From: Sphingomonas sp. M1-B02
GTDB taxonomy: Bacteria; Pseudomonadota; Alphaproteobacteria; Sphingomonadales; Sphingomonadaceae
Length of the DNA: 64,000 nt
NCBI RefSeq assembly: GCF_026167525.1
Contig: NZ_CP110679.1
Coordinates: 3,335,501 to 3,399,500, forward strand
Direction of reading: 5' to 3'
The notes beneath the pieces are model-generated. The model saw only the letters and a program-made list of their open reading frames with translations. It searched no databases and had not been told where the DNA came from. Both the position numbers and the translations under genes were made by a program. This document shows, in pieces, positions 52,505 through 62,070 of the stretch; positions within the stretch are counted from its first letter, which is position 1; the number at the start of each line of letters is the position of its first letter.

Positions 52505-54238
52505 TCAAAAACCGAAGCCGGGGGCTGCGGAGCCGCCCTTCCGGGGCTTGGAAGATTTGGCGGGAACGGCCTTGGGCTGCTCCTGCATGGAGCGACCGGG
52601 TGCAGGCGCTGCCGGAGCCGGAGCCAAGGCGCCCACTGCGGGCACGGCATTGGCGGGAGGCGCCATCATCGGCTTGGGACGATCGCCGCCGGTGGTGCCG
52701 GTGCTCAGCTGACCGCCCAGGATTCGCTCGAGATCGTTCGGAGCGCGATAGCCGTCGGTCGGCAGCACGATCTGGTTCGCGTTGACCGGCTTCACCAGAT
52801 AGGGCGTGATCACGATGACCAGCTCGGTCTCGCTGCGCTGGAAGCCGTTCGAGCGGAACAGCGCGCCGAGGATCGGAACGTCGCCCAGGCCCGGGGTCTT
52901 GCTGATCGAATTGTCGTGGCTGTTGGACATCAAGCCGGCGATGACCATGCTCTCGCCCGAGCCAAGCTCGACCGTGGTCTCTGCGCGCCGCGTGGTCAGC
53001 GCGGGAATCTGGTTGCCGCCGAGATTGACCGAGCCCGCCGCGGTGAGCGACGACACTTCAGGCTTCACGCGAAGCGAGATGCGGCCATCCGAAAGCACGG
53101 TAGGCGTGTAGGCCAGGCTGACGCCATATTGCTTATATTCGACCGACACGGCGCCGAGGCCCTGGCTCACCAGGATCGGGATTTCGCCACCCGCGAGGAA
53201 GGTGCTGGTCTCGCCCGAAAGCGCAGTGAGGTTCGGATTGGTGAGGGTGGTGACCTGGCCGATGCGCTCGCCCAGATCGAGCGCGCCGAGCACGTCCAGG
53301 CCGAGAAGCTTGCCGGCAAGTCCGATCGTGCTGAACTTGTCGCCCTTGGGGATATTGTAGGTCGAGCCGGTGCCGGGATAAACGAAATCGCCGCGGCGCG
53401 GATCGAAGGGCAGGCTGATCGTGCCCGCCGGGAAGCCGAAACGCGACGACGCGTCGAGCACCGGCAGCGTCGATAGGTCGGGGGTGCCGATCGTAGGCAT
53501 CTGCGTCGCCGACCGCGTGCCCGACGAGACGCCGAACTGGAAGCCGCTGGTCTGATCGCGGGTGAGCACGTTTACGCCCACCTCCTTGACGAAGCTGCGG
53601 CTCACTTCGGCAAAACGCACCTGCAGATTGACCTGCAGCGGCGTCGCGGTCTTGAGGCGATTGACGATGCCGATCTTGAGCTGGGCGGCAGGATCCGAGA
53701 CGTTGACCCCCGGATTGAGGATCGCGGTCACCAGCCGCTGTGCCTGCTCGCTGTCATCGGGCGACTGCACCGTGCCGGTCAGCACCGCGATCTGGCCGAC
53801 CGTGGTCACCTGGATCGCGGCATCCGGCATCGCCAGCTTGAGCATGCGGTCGATCGAGTTGATGTTCTGGCTCACTCGGACGTTGGTCGAATAGACGACC
53901 TCGCCGGTGGCGGTGGTCGCGAAGATCGTCGCCTCGCCGAAATCCTTGCCGAACAAATGGATCTGGCGCGGATTGGAGACGTAGACGTCCGCCACGGCGG
54001 GATTGGACGTCCAGACGCTGGCGACGTTGGCCGGCAGCGTGATGAGCTCGCCCTGGCCGACCGAGAGGAGAACCTCGCGGGTCGGGCGCTGGGTGCCCAC
54101 GGGCAGCTGAGCCACGCGGGCCTTGGTCCGGCCCTGGTTGCGGGATTGGGCGCCGCTCGCCGCGGCGATGCCGGGCGTGACGAGGGCGATCATCGCAGTC
54201 GTGGCGACGGCCCGGCGCAAGAGAGTCTTGGCGCGCAT
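52505..54238 (-). CDS. cpaC: Tad pilus secretin CpaC/RcpA
   Basis: A 577-residue outer-membrane secretin. Signal peptide (about 1-27), an N-terminal pilus-assembly domain (VLLSVGQGELITLP, NPRQIHLFGKDFGEATIFA), a BON-like segment and the C-terminal secretin domain with ILVSQGLGAVSVEYKQYGVS and VELGSGESMVIAGLM. A Pro/Ala-rich tail ends GSAAPGFGF. It forms the pore for the Flp pilus. It is one base downstream of cpaB. Confidence 0.95.
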   Translation of the reverse strand: MRAKTLLRRAVATTAMIALVTPGIAAASGAQSRNQGRTKARVAQLPVGTQRPTREVLLSVGQGELITLPANVASVWTSNPAVADVYVSNPRQIHLFGKDFGEATIFATTATGEVVYSTNVRVSQNINSIDRMLKLAMPDAAIQVTTVGQIAVLTGTVQSPDDSEQAQRLVTAILNPGVNVSDPAAQLKIGIVNRLKTATPLQVNLQVRFAEVSRSFVKEVGVNVLTRDQTSGFQFGVSSGTRSATQMPTIGTPDLSTLPVLDASSRFGFPAGTISLPFDPRRGDFVYPGTGSTYNIPKGDKFSTIGLAGKLLGLDVLGALDLGERIGQVTTLTNPNLTALSGETSTFLAGGEIPILVSQGLGAVSVEYKQYGVSLAYTPTVLSDGRISLRVKPEVSSLTAAGSVNLGGNQIPALTTRRAETTVELGSGESMVIAGLMSNSHDNSISKTPGLGDVPILGALFRSNGFQRSETELVIVITPYLVKPVNANQIVLPTDGYRAPNDLERILGGQLSTGTTGGDRPKPMMAPPANAVPAVGALAPAPAAPAPGRSMQEQPKAVPAKSSKPRKGGSAAPGFGF

Positions 54239-54239
54239 G

Positions 54240-55280
54240 TTACTTCTTTCCCCCAATCTCGACTTCCTCGACGGCCGCGCCACGAGCGACGTTGACCACC
54301 GGGCCCTTCTTCACGGGCACTGCTCCGCCCGGGAATCCGGGAGGCGGTGCGACGGTCATGCCCGGAGGCGGCGCCATTCCCGCGCTGGTCTCCGCAGCCT
54401 TGCCCGGGACCGAACTGCGCTGGAAGCGCGACACGTCGGCGCCGGTTGCGAAACCGCCTGCGCCTTCGAGCGGACGCGCTGCGGCGCGGGCGAGCATCGC
54501 GCGTTCCTTTTTCGGATCGCCATCTGTCGGGACGTTGACGTCGCCGTTGGCAATGGCTTCCTCGAGTTCGCCCTGATTGTCGGCGATCGAGCGGAGCGAC
54601 AGCGAGAGCTGGCCCACGGTCTGCGCGACGGCGATCTTTTCGGCGATCTTGGGCGTCGCCTCGACGGTGACGGTGGAATAGGTGCCGACGACGGTGTTGC
54701 CCTTCTCGTCAACCTGCTTGTCGGTTTTCTGGTCCGTGGCGAGCACGCGCAGATTGCGCAGGATCGTCTCCGACGCCTTGAGCGGCGGACCATCGCCGCC
54801 ACCGGTGACCGACTGGGTCAGGACGAGATCGATGCGATCGCCGGGAAAGACAAAGCCCGCGACAGCGCTCTGTGCCGAAACGGGTACGGTGACGGCGCGC
54901 ATGCCGGCGCCCAGCGCTGCGGCCAGGAAGCCGCGATCGCCGGGCTTGACCAGCGCGCCCTGGGTGATCGGCTGACCGGCGGGGATCGGATAGCGCACCA
55001 CGGTGCCCGCGAGCTTTGCCGGATCGCCTGCGCTGCGCAGATAATAAGCGCCCTCGATCAGTTCCTTGGGCCAAGCCACGAACTTGAGCGCGAGCGGATC
55101 GATGATCGTGCCCACCGGCAGCGCGCGCGTGGCGACCAGCACTTCGGTGGTGTCCTGCGGAACGGCGGCGGCGCCTGCCGTGGGCGCAGGGGCGCCCACC
55201 AGCATGTTGCGCGCCATGAACGCAGTGACGCCTGCAATCAGCAGCGCACCGACGAGCAATATGAGCTTGCGTGCATCCAT
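54240..55280 (-). CDS. cpaB: Pilus assembly protein CpaB/RcpC
   Basis: A 346-residue protein with an N-terminal membrane anchor (residues 5-27), a SAF-like domain (VLVATRALPVGTIIDPLALKF, PIPAGQPITQGALV) and a GDRIDLVLTQ segment typical of CpaB. The C-terminal 90 residues are Gly/Pro-rich and probably flexible. ATG 55280 is used because the earlier TTG adds only four residues. It links inner-membrane and secretin parts of the Tad machine. Confidence 0.92.
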   Translation of the reverse strand: MDARKLILLVGALLIAGVTAFMARNMLVGAPAPTAGAAAVPQDTTEVLVATRALPVGTIIDPLALKFVAWPKELIEGAYYLRSAGDPAKLAGTVVRYPIPAGQPITQGALVKPGDRGFLAAALGAGMRAVTVPVSAQSAVAGFVFPGDRIDLVLTQSVTGGGDGPPLKASETILRNLRVLATDQKTDKQVDEKGNTVVGTYSTVTVEATPKIAEKIAVAQTVGQLSLSLRSIADNQGELEEAIANGDVNVPTDGDPKKERAMLARAAARPLEGAGGFATGADVSRFQRSSVPGKAAETSAGMAPPPGMTVAPPPGFPGGAVPVKKGPVVNVARGAAVEEVEIGGKK

Positions 55281-55339
55281 TTCGCTATCCAAGCCTTCTA
55301 AAAAATCACGGCCGACGTGGTTGCGTCGCCGTTAATACT

Positions 55340-55813
55340 TCACGTGAATTGGTTAAAAATCGGTTCGCGAAGAACAATTAGGGCGGCGATTGCGATCGCG
55401 ACCCCATAAGGTATCTCAAGCGCCGCGCCCTTTTGGCGCCGAATCCAGCGCTCGCCGAGCATCAGCACGGTGAGCGCTCCGCCGAGCAGCGACATCAGCA
55501 GCAGCATCCAGATCAGCGGCTGCACCGGCAGCCATAGCGCCAGCGCGCCGATCAGCTTGACGTCGCCCCCACCCATCTGCCCCAGCGCGAAGGCACCGGC
55601 GAAAAAGGCGAAGACCAGCGAAGCGACGCCGAGCTGGAGCGCGACGTCGGGCCATAGTTGCAGCCCGTTCGACCACCACCAGAGCGGCGCGAGCAATGCG
55701 ATGGCGATATTCTTCCAGTTGGCGATCTCGCGGGACCGTGCATCCTGAATCCCCGCCGAGACGAGCAGGAGCCCCAGCGCCACGAGCAGAAAAGATGAAA
55801 ACACGTCCCCCAT
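55340..55813 (-). CDS. cpaA: Prepilin peptidase CpaA/TadV
   Basis: A 157-residue A24 aspartic prepilin peptidase with about five helices. The catalytic aspartates are D24 (IQDARSREI) and D84 (GGGDVKLIG). It cleaves Flp prepilins at the membrane. It is the first gene of the tad block. No flp pilin gene lies before it: the next gene upstream is a divergent hydrolase, and the 59 bases between cpaA and cpaB hold no small gene. Confidence 0.92.
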   Translation of the reverse strand: MGDVFSSFLLVALGLLLVSAGIQDARSREIANWKNIAIALLAPLWWWSNGLQLWPDVALQLGVASLVFAFFAGAFALGQMGGGDVKLIGALALWLPVQPLIWMLLLMSLLGGALTVLMLGERWIRRQKGAALEIPYGVAIAIAALIVLREPIFNQFT

Positions 55814-55861
55814 CAGGCAAATCCCTAGACGGTACGGCTTATCAAAACGTAACCACGCGGG

Positions 55862-56809
55862 ATGGCAGATTCCCCTATCGACCGCCGCGCCCTTCCCGCG
55901 GGCGCCGAAATCCACCGCTGGACCGCCCCGGATGGCTGGGAATTGCGCGCATTTACCTGGCCTGCGGAGACAAAAGAGGTGCGCGGGAGCATCCTTTTCC
56001 AGGGCGGGCGCGGCGATATTTTCGAGAAGTATCTGGAGAGTTTCGCGCATTGGCACGCGCGCGGCTGGACGATCACTTCGTTCGATTGGCGCGGGCAGGG
56101 CGGATCGGGCCGGCTGACCGAGGCGCGCAACTGCGGGCATATCGAGACTTTCGACGATTATGTTCGCGATCTGCGCGCATTTCACGGCGAATGGATCGCA
56201 GGGACGCCGGGGCCGCATGTCGTGATGGGCCATTCGATGGGCGGGCATCTGGTGCTGCGCGCGATGGTCGAGGGGGCGATCCGGCCCGACGCTGCGGTGC
56301 TGGTCGCGCCGATGCTCGGCTTCAGGAAGGGACTGTTCGGCCCCTTTGCCGAGCGCGCGGCGCGCCTGCTGGGCGGCATGGGCGATTCGTCGCGCCCCGC
56401 CTGGAAGGGCAATGAGAAGCCTTATACGACCGAGACCCGCGCCTCGCTGCTGACCCATGATGCCGATCGCTATGCCGACGAGATCTGGTGGCAGACGCAC
56501 GGTCCCGAGATCCTGACCGGCCCGCCGAGCTGGCGCTGGGTGATCGAGGGGTTCAGGTCGATGCGCGAGCTTGCGGTGAATCCGAGGCTGAAGCGGATGG
56601 CCGTGCCGCTGCTGATGCTGGTCGCCAAGAAAGACGGGCTGATCGATGGCGCCGCGGCGCTGAAGCTCGCGCCCAGCCTTCCCGACGCGCGAATCGTGAC
56701 CTTCGGCGCCGAGAGCGCACATGAGATCCTGCGCGAGGTCGATTCGGTGCGTGATCGGGCGCTCGGCGAGATCGACTTATTCCTTGCGGCACGGGCCCAG
56801 CGGTCTTGA
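55862..56809 (+). CDS. Alpha/beta hydrolase, lysophospholipase-like
   Basis: A 315-residue serine hydrolase related to PldB/monoacylglycerol lipases. The oxyanion region is FQGGRGDIFEKY, FDWRGQGGSGRL is family-typical, and the nucleophile elbow is GHSMGG. The Asp (KKDGLIDG) and His (SAHEIL) of the triad follow. There is no signal peptide, so it acts in the cytoplasm or at the membrane on lysophospholipids or glycerides. Its TGA overlaps the TTG start of the next gene. Confidence 0.88.
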   Translation: MADSPIDRRALPAGAEIHRWTAPDGWELRAFTWPAETKEVRGSILFQGGRGDIFEKYLESFAHWHARGWTITSFDWRGQGGSGRLTEARNCGHIETFDDYVRDLRAFHGEWIAGTPGPHVVMGHSMGGHLVLRAMVEGAIRPDAAVLVAPMLGFRKGLFGPFAERAARLLGGMGDSSRPAWKGNEKPYTTETRASLLTHDADRYADEIWWQTHGPEILTGPPSWRWVIEGFRSMRELAVNPRLKRMAVPLLMLVAKKDGLIDGAAALKLAPSLPDARIVTFGAESAHEILREVDSVRDRALGEIDLFLAARAQRS

Positions 56810-57891
56810 GGCGATACGACGTCGCGATCGTCGGGGCGGGGATCGCGGGCGCCAGTCTGGCGGCCGAGATCGCACCCCATGCGAGCGTGCTGATCCTCGA
56901 GACCGAGGATCGGCCGGGCTATCATAGCACCGGGCGCTCGGCCGCTTTCTGGTCCGAAACCTATGGTGGGCCGGACGTCCAGCCGCTGACGACCGCTTCC
57001 GGACCGCTGCTGGAGGCAGGCGGCTTCCTCGAGCCGATGGGATCGCTGCATATCGGCCGCGACGATCAGCGCGCCTCTGCGGACGCCTTCCTGGCCGAAT
57101 TTGCGGGGAGCGGGGTGGAGCTGCGCGCGGTCGATCCGCGCGAGACCATCCCGGGGCTGCGGCCGCAGTGGAGCTGGGGGATCCATGAGCCGAGCTGCAC
57201 CTATATCGACGTGGGCGGGCTGCACGCGTCCTATCTGGCGGCCGCCAAGCGGGGCGGGGCCGATCTCGCGCTTTCCGCCGCGCTGCACGCTGCGCACCGC
57301 TCCGACGGAACATGGACGGTCGAGACGCTGGCGGGGACCTTCGCGGCGCGGATACTGGTAAACGCAGCGGGCGCCTGGGCCGATCCGGTGGCGGTGCTGG
57401 CGGGCGCCGCACCGCTCGGCATCCAGCCCTATCGCCGGACGATGGTCCAGCTGCGAACCGATCCCGCGCCGCCGGCAAAGCTGCCGCTGGTGGGCGATCT
57501 GGCGGGAAGCTTCTATTTCAAGCCCGAAGCGGGCGGGCGGCTATGGCTCAGCCCCCATGACGAGAGCCGCTGCGAACCCTGCGACACGGCGCCCGAGGAA
57601 ATGGATGTCGCGATCGCGATCGATAGGTTCGAGCAGGTGGTCGAGTGGCGGGTGGCAGCGCTCGAGCATCGATGGGCGGGGCTGCGCAGCTTCGCGCCGG
57701 ATCGGCTGCCCGTCTATGGCTTCGATTCGCGCGTTGAGGGATTTTTCTGGTGCGCCGGGCAGGGCGGTTTCGGCATCCAGACCGCACCCGCCGCCGCCCG
57801 TCTCGCCGCAGCCTTGCTGCTCGGGGCATCGCCCGACTCGGCGGTCGCGAGGATCGACCCCGATCGCTACGCGCCGCGCCGCTTCGGCTGA
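56806..57891 (+). CDS. FAD-dependent oxidoreductase (DAO family)
   Basis: A 361-residue flavoprotein with the N-terminal dinucleotide motif VAIVGAGIAGASLA and a C-terminal GxG-like WCAGQGGFGIQTAPAAARL that completes the FAD site. HSTGRSAAFW is typical of D-amino acid dehydrogenase/glycine oxidase-like enzymes. The substrate is unknown, perhaps an amino or imino acid. The TTG start overlaps the hydrolase stop (TTGA), so the two are co-translated. Confidence 0.85.
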   Translation: MRRYDVAIVGAGIAGASLAAEIAPHASVLILETEDRPGYHSTGRSAAFWSETYGGPDVQPLTTASGPLLEAGGFLEPMGSLHIGRDDQRASADAFLAEFAGSGVELRAVDPRETIPGLRPQWSWGIHEPSCTYIDVGGLHASYLAAAKRGGADLALSAALHAAHRSDGTWTVETLAGTFAARILVNAAGAWADPVAVLAGAAPLGIQPYRRTMVQLRTDPAPPAKLPLVGDLAGSFYFKPEAGGRLWLSPHDESRCEPCDTAPEEMDVAIAIDRFEQVVEWRVAALEHRWAGLRSFAPDRLPVYGFDSRVEGFFWCAGQGGFGIQTAPAAARLAAALLLGASPDSAVARIDPDRYAPRRFG

Positions 57892-57897
57892 GTAAGG

Positions 57898-58011
57898 CTA
57901 TTGGTAGCCACCCTCTTCCTCGCGCTCCTTGGCAGCATCTTCCTGCGCCTGCTCGAGCTCGCTTTCCTGCGTTTCGGAGGCGGGCGTCTCGCTCTCGGGA
58001 TCATAGGCCAT
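57898..58011 (-). CDS. 37-residue acidic microprotein
   Basis: A short reading frame of 37 codons from ATG 58011 to TAG 57898-57900. AAGGAG lies seven bases before the ATG, a strong Shine-Dalgarno. The product begins MAYDPESETPASE, contains about 14 Glu/Asp, has no cysteine, and its middle (SELEQAQEDAAKEREEE) is predicted helical. It ends seven bases past the FAD gene on the opposite strand. The good ribosome site and biased composition make it a credible gene; function is unknown. Confidence 0.65.
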   Translation of the reverse strand: MAYDPESETPASETQESELEQAQEDAAKEREEEGGYQ

Positions 58012-58171
58012 CGTCGTTCTCCTTCTGGACAGGCAACGAAGTCCGCGGCGCGAAGCTCCTCCAACCTGTCGATTTTCGAGACGGGCCCGGCCTTTACGCT
58101 ACGGCGGCCGCGTCCGGCCGCGCACCGCGATTATTGTCGCGAATCCGCCGCGGAAAGCCTATGGTGCGGGC

Positions 58172-58591
58172 ATGCAAGGTTCTGCGCTTCCTTATGATTT
58201 TCAGGTCGATGTCGCACGCGAGGACATCGACTTCATGGGCCACGTCAACAATGCCAGCTACCTTAAATGGGTGCAGGCGGCGGTGATCAGCCATTGGCAG
58301 CATCTGGCGCCGGTCGAGGTGGTCGCGAAGCATCTGTGGGTCGCGTTGAAGCATGAGATCACCTATCGCCGGCCGGCTTTCCTCGACGACGACGTAGTGG
58401 CCACCGTGCTGCTCGAGAAGGTCCATGGCACCCGCGCCTTCTACGAAACCGTGATCAAACGCGGCGGCGAAGTGCTGGCCGAGGTCAAGTCGAGCTGGTG
58501 CTGCCTCGATGCCGAGACGCTGCGCCCGGCGCGGCTGGCCAAGGATGTCGTCGACCGCTTCTTCGTGAGGGACGCCGTCAGCGCTGGCTGA
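58172..58591 (+). CDS. Acyl-CoA thioesterase (YbgC/4HBT hotdog family)
   Basis: A 139-residue hotdog-fold protein with the 4HBT active-site motif [16 protein letters not shown] near residue 18, where the Asp acts as nucleophile or base. [17 protein letters not shown] is also family-typical. It hydrolyses an acyl-CoA or acyl-ACP of unknown chain length. The 160 bases upstream, shared with the divergent 37-residue gene, hold no other gene. Its 3' end overlaps rnhA by 14 bases. Confidence 0.88.
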   Translation: MQGSALPYDFQVDVAREDIDFMGHVNNASYLKWVQAAVISHWQHLAPVEVVAKHLWVALKHEITYRRPAFLDDDVVATVLLEKVHGTRAFYETVIKRGGEVLAEVKSSWCCLDAETLRPARLAKDVVDRFFVRDAVSAG

Positions 58592-59021
58592 CCGCGGCGT
58601 CGCTGGCAAGCTTGTCGGCGCGCTCGTTGTCGGGATGGCCGGCATGGCCCTTGACCCATACCCATTCGACCCGGTGCGGCTTCGAGGCGGCGAGCAATTC
58701 CTGCCACAGCTCGGCATTCTTGACCGGCTTCTTGTCCGACGTGCGCCAGCCATTTTTGAGCCAGCCGTGGATCCACTTGGTGAGCCCGTCCATCACGTAG
58801 CGGCTGTCGGTCGATAGCGTGACGCGGCACGGCCGCTTGAGCGCGTTGAGCCCCTGGATCGCCGCCATCAGCTCCATGCGATTGTTGGTGGTATGCGCCT
58901 CGCCGCCCGACAATTCCTTCTCGACCCCACCCATCCGCAGCAACACGCCCCAACCGCCGCGCCCGGGATTGCCCTTGCACGCGCCGTCGGTGGCGATCTC
59001 GACATGGGGGAGTTCGGTCAT
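58578..59021 (-). CDS. rnhA: Ribonuclease HI
   Basis: A 147-residue endonuclease that degrades RNA in RNA-DNA hybrids. The catalytic carboxylates are D12 ([11 protein letters not shown]), E50 (NNRMELMAA), D72 (STDSRYV) and D136 (GHPDNERAD). The length is normal. It overlaps thrB by four bases and forms the conserved ispH-thrB-rnhA order. Confidence 0.97.
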   Translation of the reverse strand: MTELPHVEIATDGACKGNPGRGGWGVLLRMGGVEKELSGGEAHTTNNRMELMAAIQGLNALKRPCRVTLSTDSRYVMDGLTKWIHGWLKNGWRTSDKKPVKNAELWQELLAASKPHRVEWVWVKGHAGHPDNERADKLASDAAVSQR

Positions 59022-59971
59022 GCGGGGAATCGGTCCATTGCCTGATAGGCCAGATAGCGGCGCCAGTAAGCGAGCGGGTCCTTGCGGGTGACCAGCGCGT
59101 CGGCGGGGGTGTTGAGCCAGTCCCAGGCGCGCGAGAGCAGGAAGCGGATGCAGGCGCCCTGGGCCAGACCGGCGAAGGCGGCGCGTTCGGCCGGGCTGAG
59201 CTCGACGACCTCCTGATAGCCTGCGATCAGCGCCCGGCCGACATCGTCGTCATAGTGCGATCCCGTCGCGTCGAACGCCCATGCGCTGTGCATGATCGCC
59301 AGATCGAAGGCACGGACGTCGGTGCAGGCGAAATAGAAGTCGATCAGCCCAGAGACCCCGTCGCCGCGCATCAGGACATTATCGGGGAAGAGATCGGCGT
59401 GGATCGTCCCGATCGGCAGATGCGGATCCCAGGTCGAGCGCTGCTCGTCGATCGCGAAGCCGAGATCGTCGTGCAGCCCCGGCAGGATGCGATCGAGATC
59501 GCGCCCGCACCGCTCGAACAGCGGATGCCAGGTGTCCACACCCATCGAGTTGGGGCGCGTCGGCGCGAAGTCGTCGACCGCCGCGTGCATCGCCCCAAGC
59601 GCCGTGCCGGCGGCACGCGCCTGGGCAGACGTGGGGTGCGAGACCGAGACACCGGGCAGGAACTTGATCAGGCAGGCCGGGCGGCCCTCCAGCTCATGGA
59701 TCTCGCGACCGCCACGATCCTTGATTGCGGGCGGCACCGGCAGGCCCTTGGCGTCGAGATGATCGAGCAGCGCCATGAAATAGGGAAGGTCGTCCGCAGC
59801 CACGCGCTTCTCGTAGAGCGTCAGGATGAAGCGGCCCTGGGTGGTGTCGACCAGATAATTGCTGTTCTCGACGCCCTCGGCGATCCCCTTGGCGGACACG
59901 AGTTCGCCGACGTCGAAGCCCGCCAGGAATTGCGACAGCGCCTCCGCCGAAACCTGTGTGTAGACCGCCAT
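59018..59971 (-). CDS. thrB: Homoserine kinase (ThrB2 type)
   Basis: A 317-residue enzyme of the aminoglycoside-phosphotransferase-like fold that makes O-phosphohomoserine for threonine synthesis. The catalytic loop is [12 protein letters not shown] and the Mg-binding motif [22 protein letters not shown] near the N-terminus is family-typical. The alphaproteobacterial ThrB2 type differs from the GHMP-type E. coli ThrB. A family B palindromic repeat lies between it and ispH. Confidence 0.95.
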   Translation of the reverse strand: MAVYTQVSAEALSQFLAGFDVGELVSAKGIAEGVENSNYLVDTTQGRFILTLYEKRVAADDLPYFMALLDHLDAKGLPVPPAIKDRGGREIHELEGRPACLIKFLPGVSVSHPTSAQARAAGTALGAMHAAVDDFAPTRPNSMGVDTWHPLFERCGRDLDRILPGLHDDLGFAIDEQRSTWDPHLPIGTIHADLFPDNVLMRGDGVSGLIDFYFACTDVRAFDLAIMHSAWAFDATGSHYDDDVGRALIAGYQEVVELSPAERAAFAGLAQGACIRFLLSRAWDWLNTPADALVTRKDPLAYWRRYLAYQAMDRFPA

Positions 59972-59980
59972 CCGCCCCTC

Positions 59981-60092
59981 TCGTCATCCCCGCGAAAGCG
60001 GGGACCCATCTCCCAGACGCGCCGGGCATGCAACCGCCGTTGTGCGGATGGCATCTGCAGGAGATGGGCCCCCGCTTTCGCGGGGGTGACGG
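59981..60092. repeat. Palindromic intergenic repeat, family B copy 2 (about 112 bp)
   Basis: Left arm TCGTCATCCCCGCGAAAGCG then GGGACCCATCTCC; right arm GGAGATGGGCCCCCGCTTTC then GCGGGGGTGACGG. The arms pair almost perfectly around a centre of about 45 bases and match the copy at 1640-1748. It fills most of the ispH-thrB gap. Confidence 0.85.
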
Positions 60093-60111
60093 CTGTTGAA
60101 CATGTGTCGGC

Positions 60112-61065
60112 TCAAGCCGCTTCCAGCCCGCGCGGCAGCTTGAAGACGATATTCTCGGCGACGGTCTCGACTTCCTGCTCGGTCACGGTGAAGCGGGTCG
60201 CCAGCCGATCGACCACTTCGCGCACCAGAAGTTCGGGCGCCGATGCCCCCGCAGTGATCCCCACGGTACGGACCCCCTCGAACCAGGCGAAGTCGATATC
60301 CTCGGCGCGCTGGATCAGCGTCGCGCAGGTATCGTTGCGCATCGCCACTTCGACCAGCCGCATCGAATTGGACGATTTGGGCGATCCGATCACCAGCACG
60401 AAATCGCACGACTGGGCGATCGCCTTGACCGCGGCCTGGCGGTTCGAGGTCGCGTAGCAGATATCGTCGGGGCCGGGCGCGAGGATCGAGGGGAAGCGCG
60501 CCTTGAGGATCGCGAGCACTGCGGCGGTATCGTCCACCGAGAGCGTGGTCTGGGTGAGGAAGGCAAGATTTTCGGGATCGGCGACGATCGCGGTCTGCGC
60601 ATCCTCCACCGTCTCGATGAGCGTCATCGCGCCCGGCGGGACCTGGCCGAAGGTGCCGATCACCTCGGGATGGCCGGCATGTCCGATGAACAGGATGTGC
60701 CGTCCTGCGGCGACGAGCCGCTCGGCCTGGCGGTGGACCTTGGAGACCAAAGGGCAGGTCGCGTCGAGATAAGAGAGGCCACGTTCGGCCGCCTTCGCCG
60801 GCACAGCCTTGGGCACGCCGTGCGCCGAGAAGACCACGGGCACCCCATCGGGCACCTGGTCCAGCTCGTCGACGAAGATCGCGCCCTGCGCCTTCAGCGT
60901 ATCGACGACATATTTGTTGTGAACGATCTCATGCCGCACATAGACCGGCGCGCCATATTTCTCGATCGCCAGCTCGACGATGCGGATCGCGCGATCGACT
61001 CCGGCGCAAAAGCCGCGCGGGGCGGCGATGAGCAGATTGAGTGGGGGCTTCAGGGTCTCGATCAT
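60112..61065 (-). CDS. ispH: 4-hydroxy-3-methylbut-2-enyl diphosphate reductase
   Basis: A 317-residue Fe-S enzyme, the last step of the MEP isoprenoid pathway, giving IPP and DMAPP. Cluster cysteines are C20 (APRGFCAGV), C104 (LDATCPLV) and C203 ([10 protein letters not shown]). FSAHGVPK and [12 protein letters not shown] carry the conserved substrate-binding histidines. It precedes thrB and rnhA on the minus strand. Confidence 0.97.
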   Translation of the reverse strand: MIETLKPPLNLLIAAPRGFCAGVDRAIRIVELAIEKYGAPVYVRHEIVHNKYVVDTLKAQGAIFVDELDQVPDGVPVVFSAHGVPKAVPAKAAERGLSYLDATCPLVSKVHRQAERLVAAGRHILFIGHAGHPEVIGTFGQVPPGAMTLIETVEDAQTAIVADPENLAFLTQTTLSVDDTAAVLAILKARFPSILAPGPDDICYATSNRQAAVKAIAQSCDFVLVIGSPKSSNSMRLVEVAMRNDTCATLIQRAEDIDFAWFEGVRTVGITAGASAPELLVREVVDRLATRFTVTEQEVETVAENIVFKLPRGLEAA

Positions 61066-61178
61066 GACAGCCGCGCTCTACGCGATTGCTTGCGTGCGCG
61101 AAAGGCGGTTCCTATGGTGCGCGGCGTTTCCGGGCTGCCCTTAGCGGCGGCCCGTTATTCTGTTGAAAGGTGTTCCCC

Positions 61179-61817
61179 GTGTCCCTCGCCAAGATCGCCG
61201 TCCCCGCTCTGATCCTGCTGGCAGTCGGCGGCTGCTCCCGCACCGGCGAGATTTCGGAAGGCGGCATCACTGCGGTGCGCTCGGCCTGCCCGCGCGTCGG
61301 CGTGCCGGCCGGCACCGGCGACATCACGACCTTCAATCCGCCCGCGAGCCGCGAGGCGAGCGCGATCGATGTGGTCGCGGTGCTCACCAACGTCCAGTCG
61401 ACCTGCAACGACGCTACCGATCAGATCGCGACCAACGTCACGTTCGACGTGCTCGCGCGCCGCACCACGGCCGGGCCCGCGCGCGACGTCTCGCTGCCTT
61501 ACTTCATCACCGTGGTGCGCGGGGGATCGTCGGTCACCTCGAAGCGGCTCGGCCGCGTGACGGTGCGTTTCGAGGAGGGCCAGCTTCGCGCCCAGACCAC
61601 GGGTCAGGCAAGTGCGACGGTGGATCGCTCGGCAGCCACCCTGCCGGAAGAGGTCCGCCGCCGCCTGACCGAGAAGCGCAAGGCCGGCCAGGAAGCCGCG
61701 GCGATGGATCCGCTGGCCGATCCGGCGATCCGCGCGGCGGTACTCTCGGCCAGCTTCGAGGCGCTGGTCGGCTTCCAGCTGACCGAAGACCAGCTGAAGT
61801 ATAACGCGACGCGCTAA
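61179..61817 (+). CDS. Lipoprotein of unknown function
   Basis: A 212-residue lipoprotein (lipobox LAVGGC, cysteine about residue 19). The mature part has a beta-rich domain (about 20-130; SAIDVVAVLTNVQSTCND, VTFDVLARRT, LPYFITVVRGG) and a helical C-terminus with LPEEVRRRLTEKRKAG. GTG at 61179 has GAAAGG upstream at usable distance; GTG 61170 is the alternative. It is divergent from ispH and has no recognised motif. Confidence 0.65.
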   Translation: MSLAKIAVPALILLAVGGCSRTGEISEGGITAVRSACPRVGVPAGTGDITTFNPPASREASAIDVVAVLTNVQSTCNDATDQIATNVTFDVLARRTTAGPARDVSLPYFITVVRGGSSVTSKRLGRVTVRFEEGQLRAQTTGQASATVDRSAATLPEEVRRRLTEKRKAGQEAAAMDPLADPAIRAAVLSASFEALVGFQLTEDQLKYNATR

Positions 61818-61886
61818 GGTCGATTGACTCGCTTCGGCGGCGCGGCCAAGGCTGTGTCCGTCGATGCCGGGCAACCGGCATAGGCA

Positions 61887-62070
61887 CGCGCGGGAGAGTG
61901 AAGCGGTTCGCCGTTTCCGCCGAAGGAGCAACCGCCCCGGAATCTCTCAGGCACCGAGGACCGCGCGGGCCGACGACACTCTGGAAAGCGCCGCTCGAAA
62001 GGGTGGCCACCGAAGGGGTAAGTCCGTTCGCGGACGAAAGCTCTCAGGTCCCGTGACAGAGGGGGTGATG
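61887..62070 (+). promoter_or_regulatory. Tandem glycine riboswitch
   Basis: Two consecutive glycine aptamers. Aptamer 1 (about 61887-61984) has GGGAGAGTG, CCGAAGGAGCAACC and AATCTCTCAGGCACCGAGGACC, closing with CACTCTGG. Aptamer 2 (about 61990-62070) has CCACCGAAGGGGTAAGTCC, GAAAGCTCTCAGGTCCCGTG and ACAGAGGGGG. These are the conserved core elements of the gcvT RNA. It lies in the 314-base leader of gcvT (61818-62131) and should turn on the glycine-cleavage operon when glycine binds. No clear terminator is seen between it and the gene, so translational control is possible. TTGACT at 61825-61830 is a weak -35 candidate. Confidence 0.95.

Noticed and set aside
55281..55339. Search for an flp pilin gene near cpaA
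   Set aside because: The gaps on both sides of cpaA (59 and 48 bases) are too short, and no short frame with a G/XXXXEY prepilin motif was seen.
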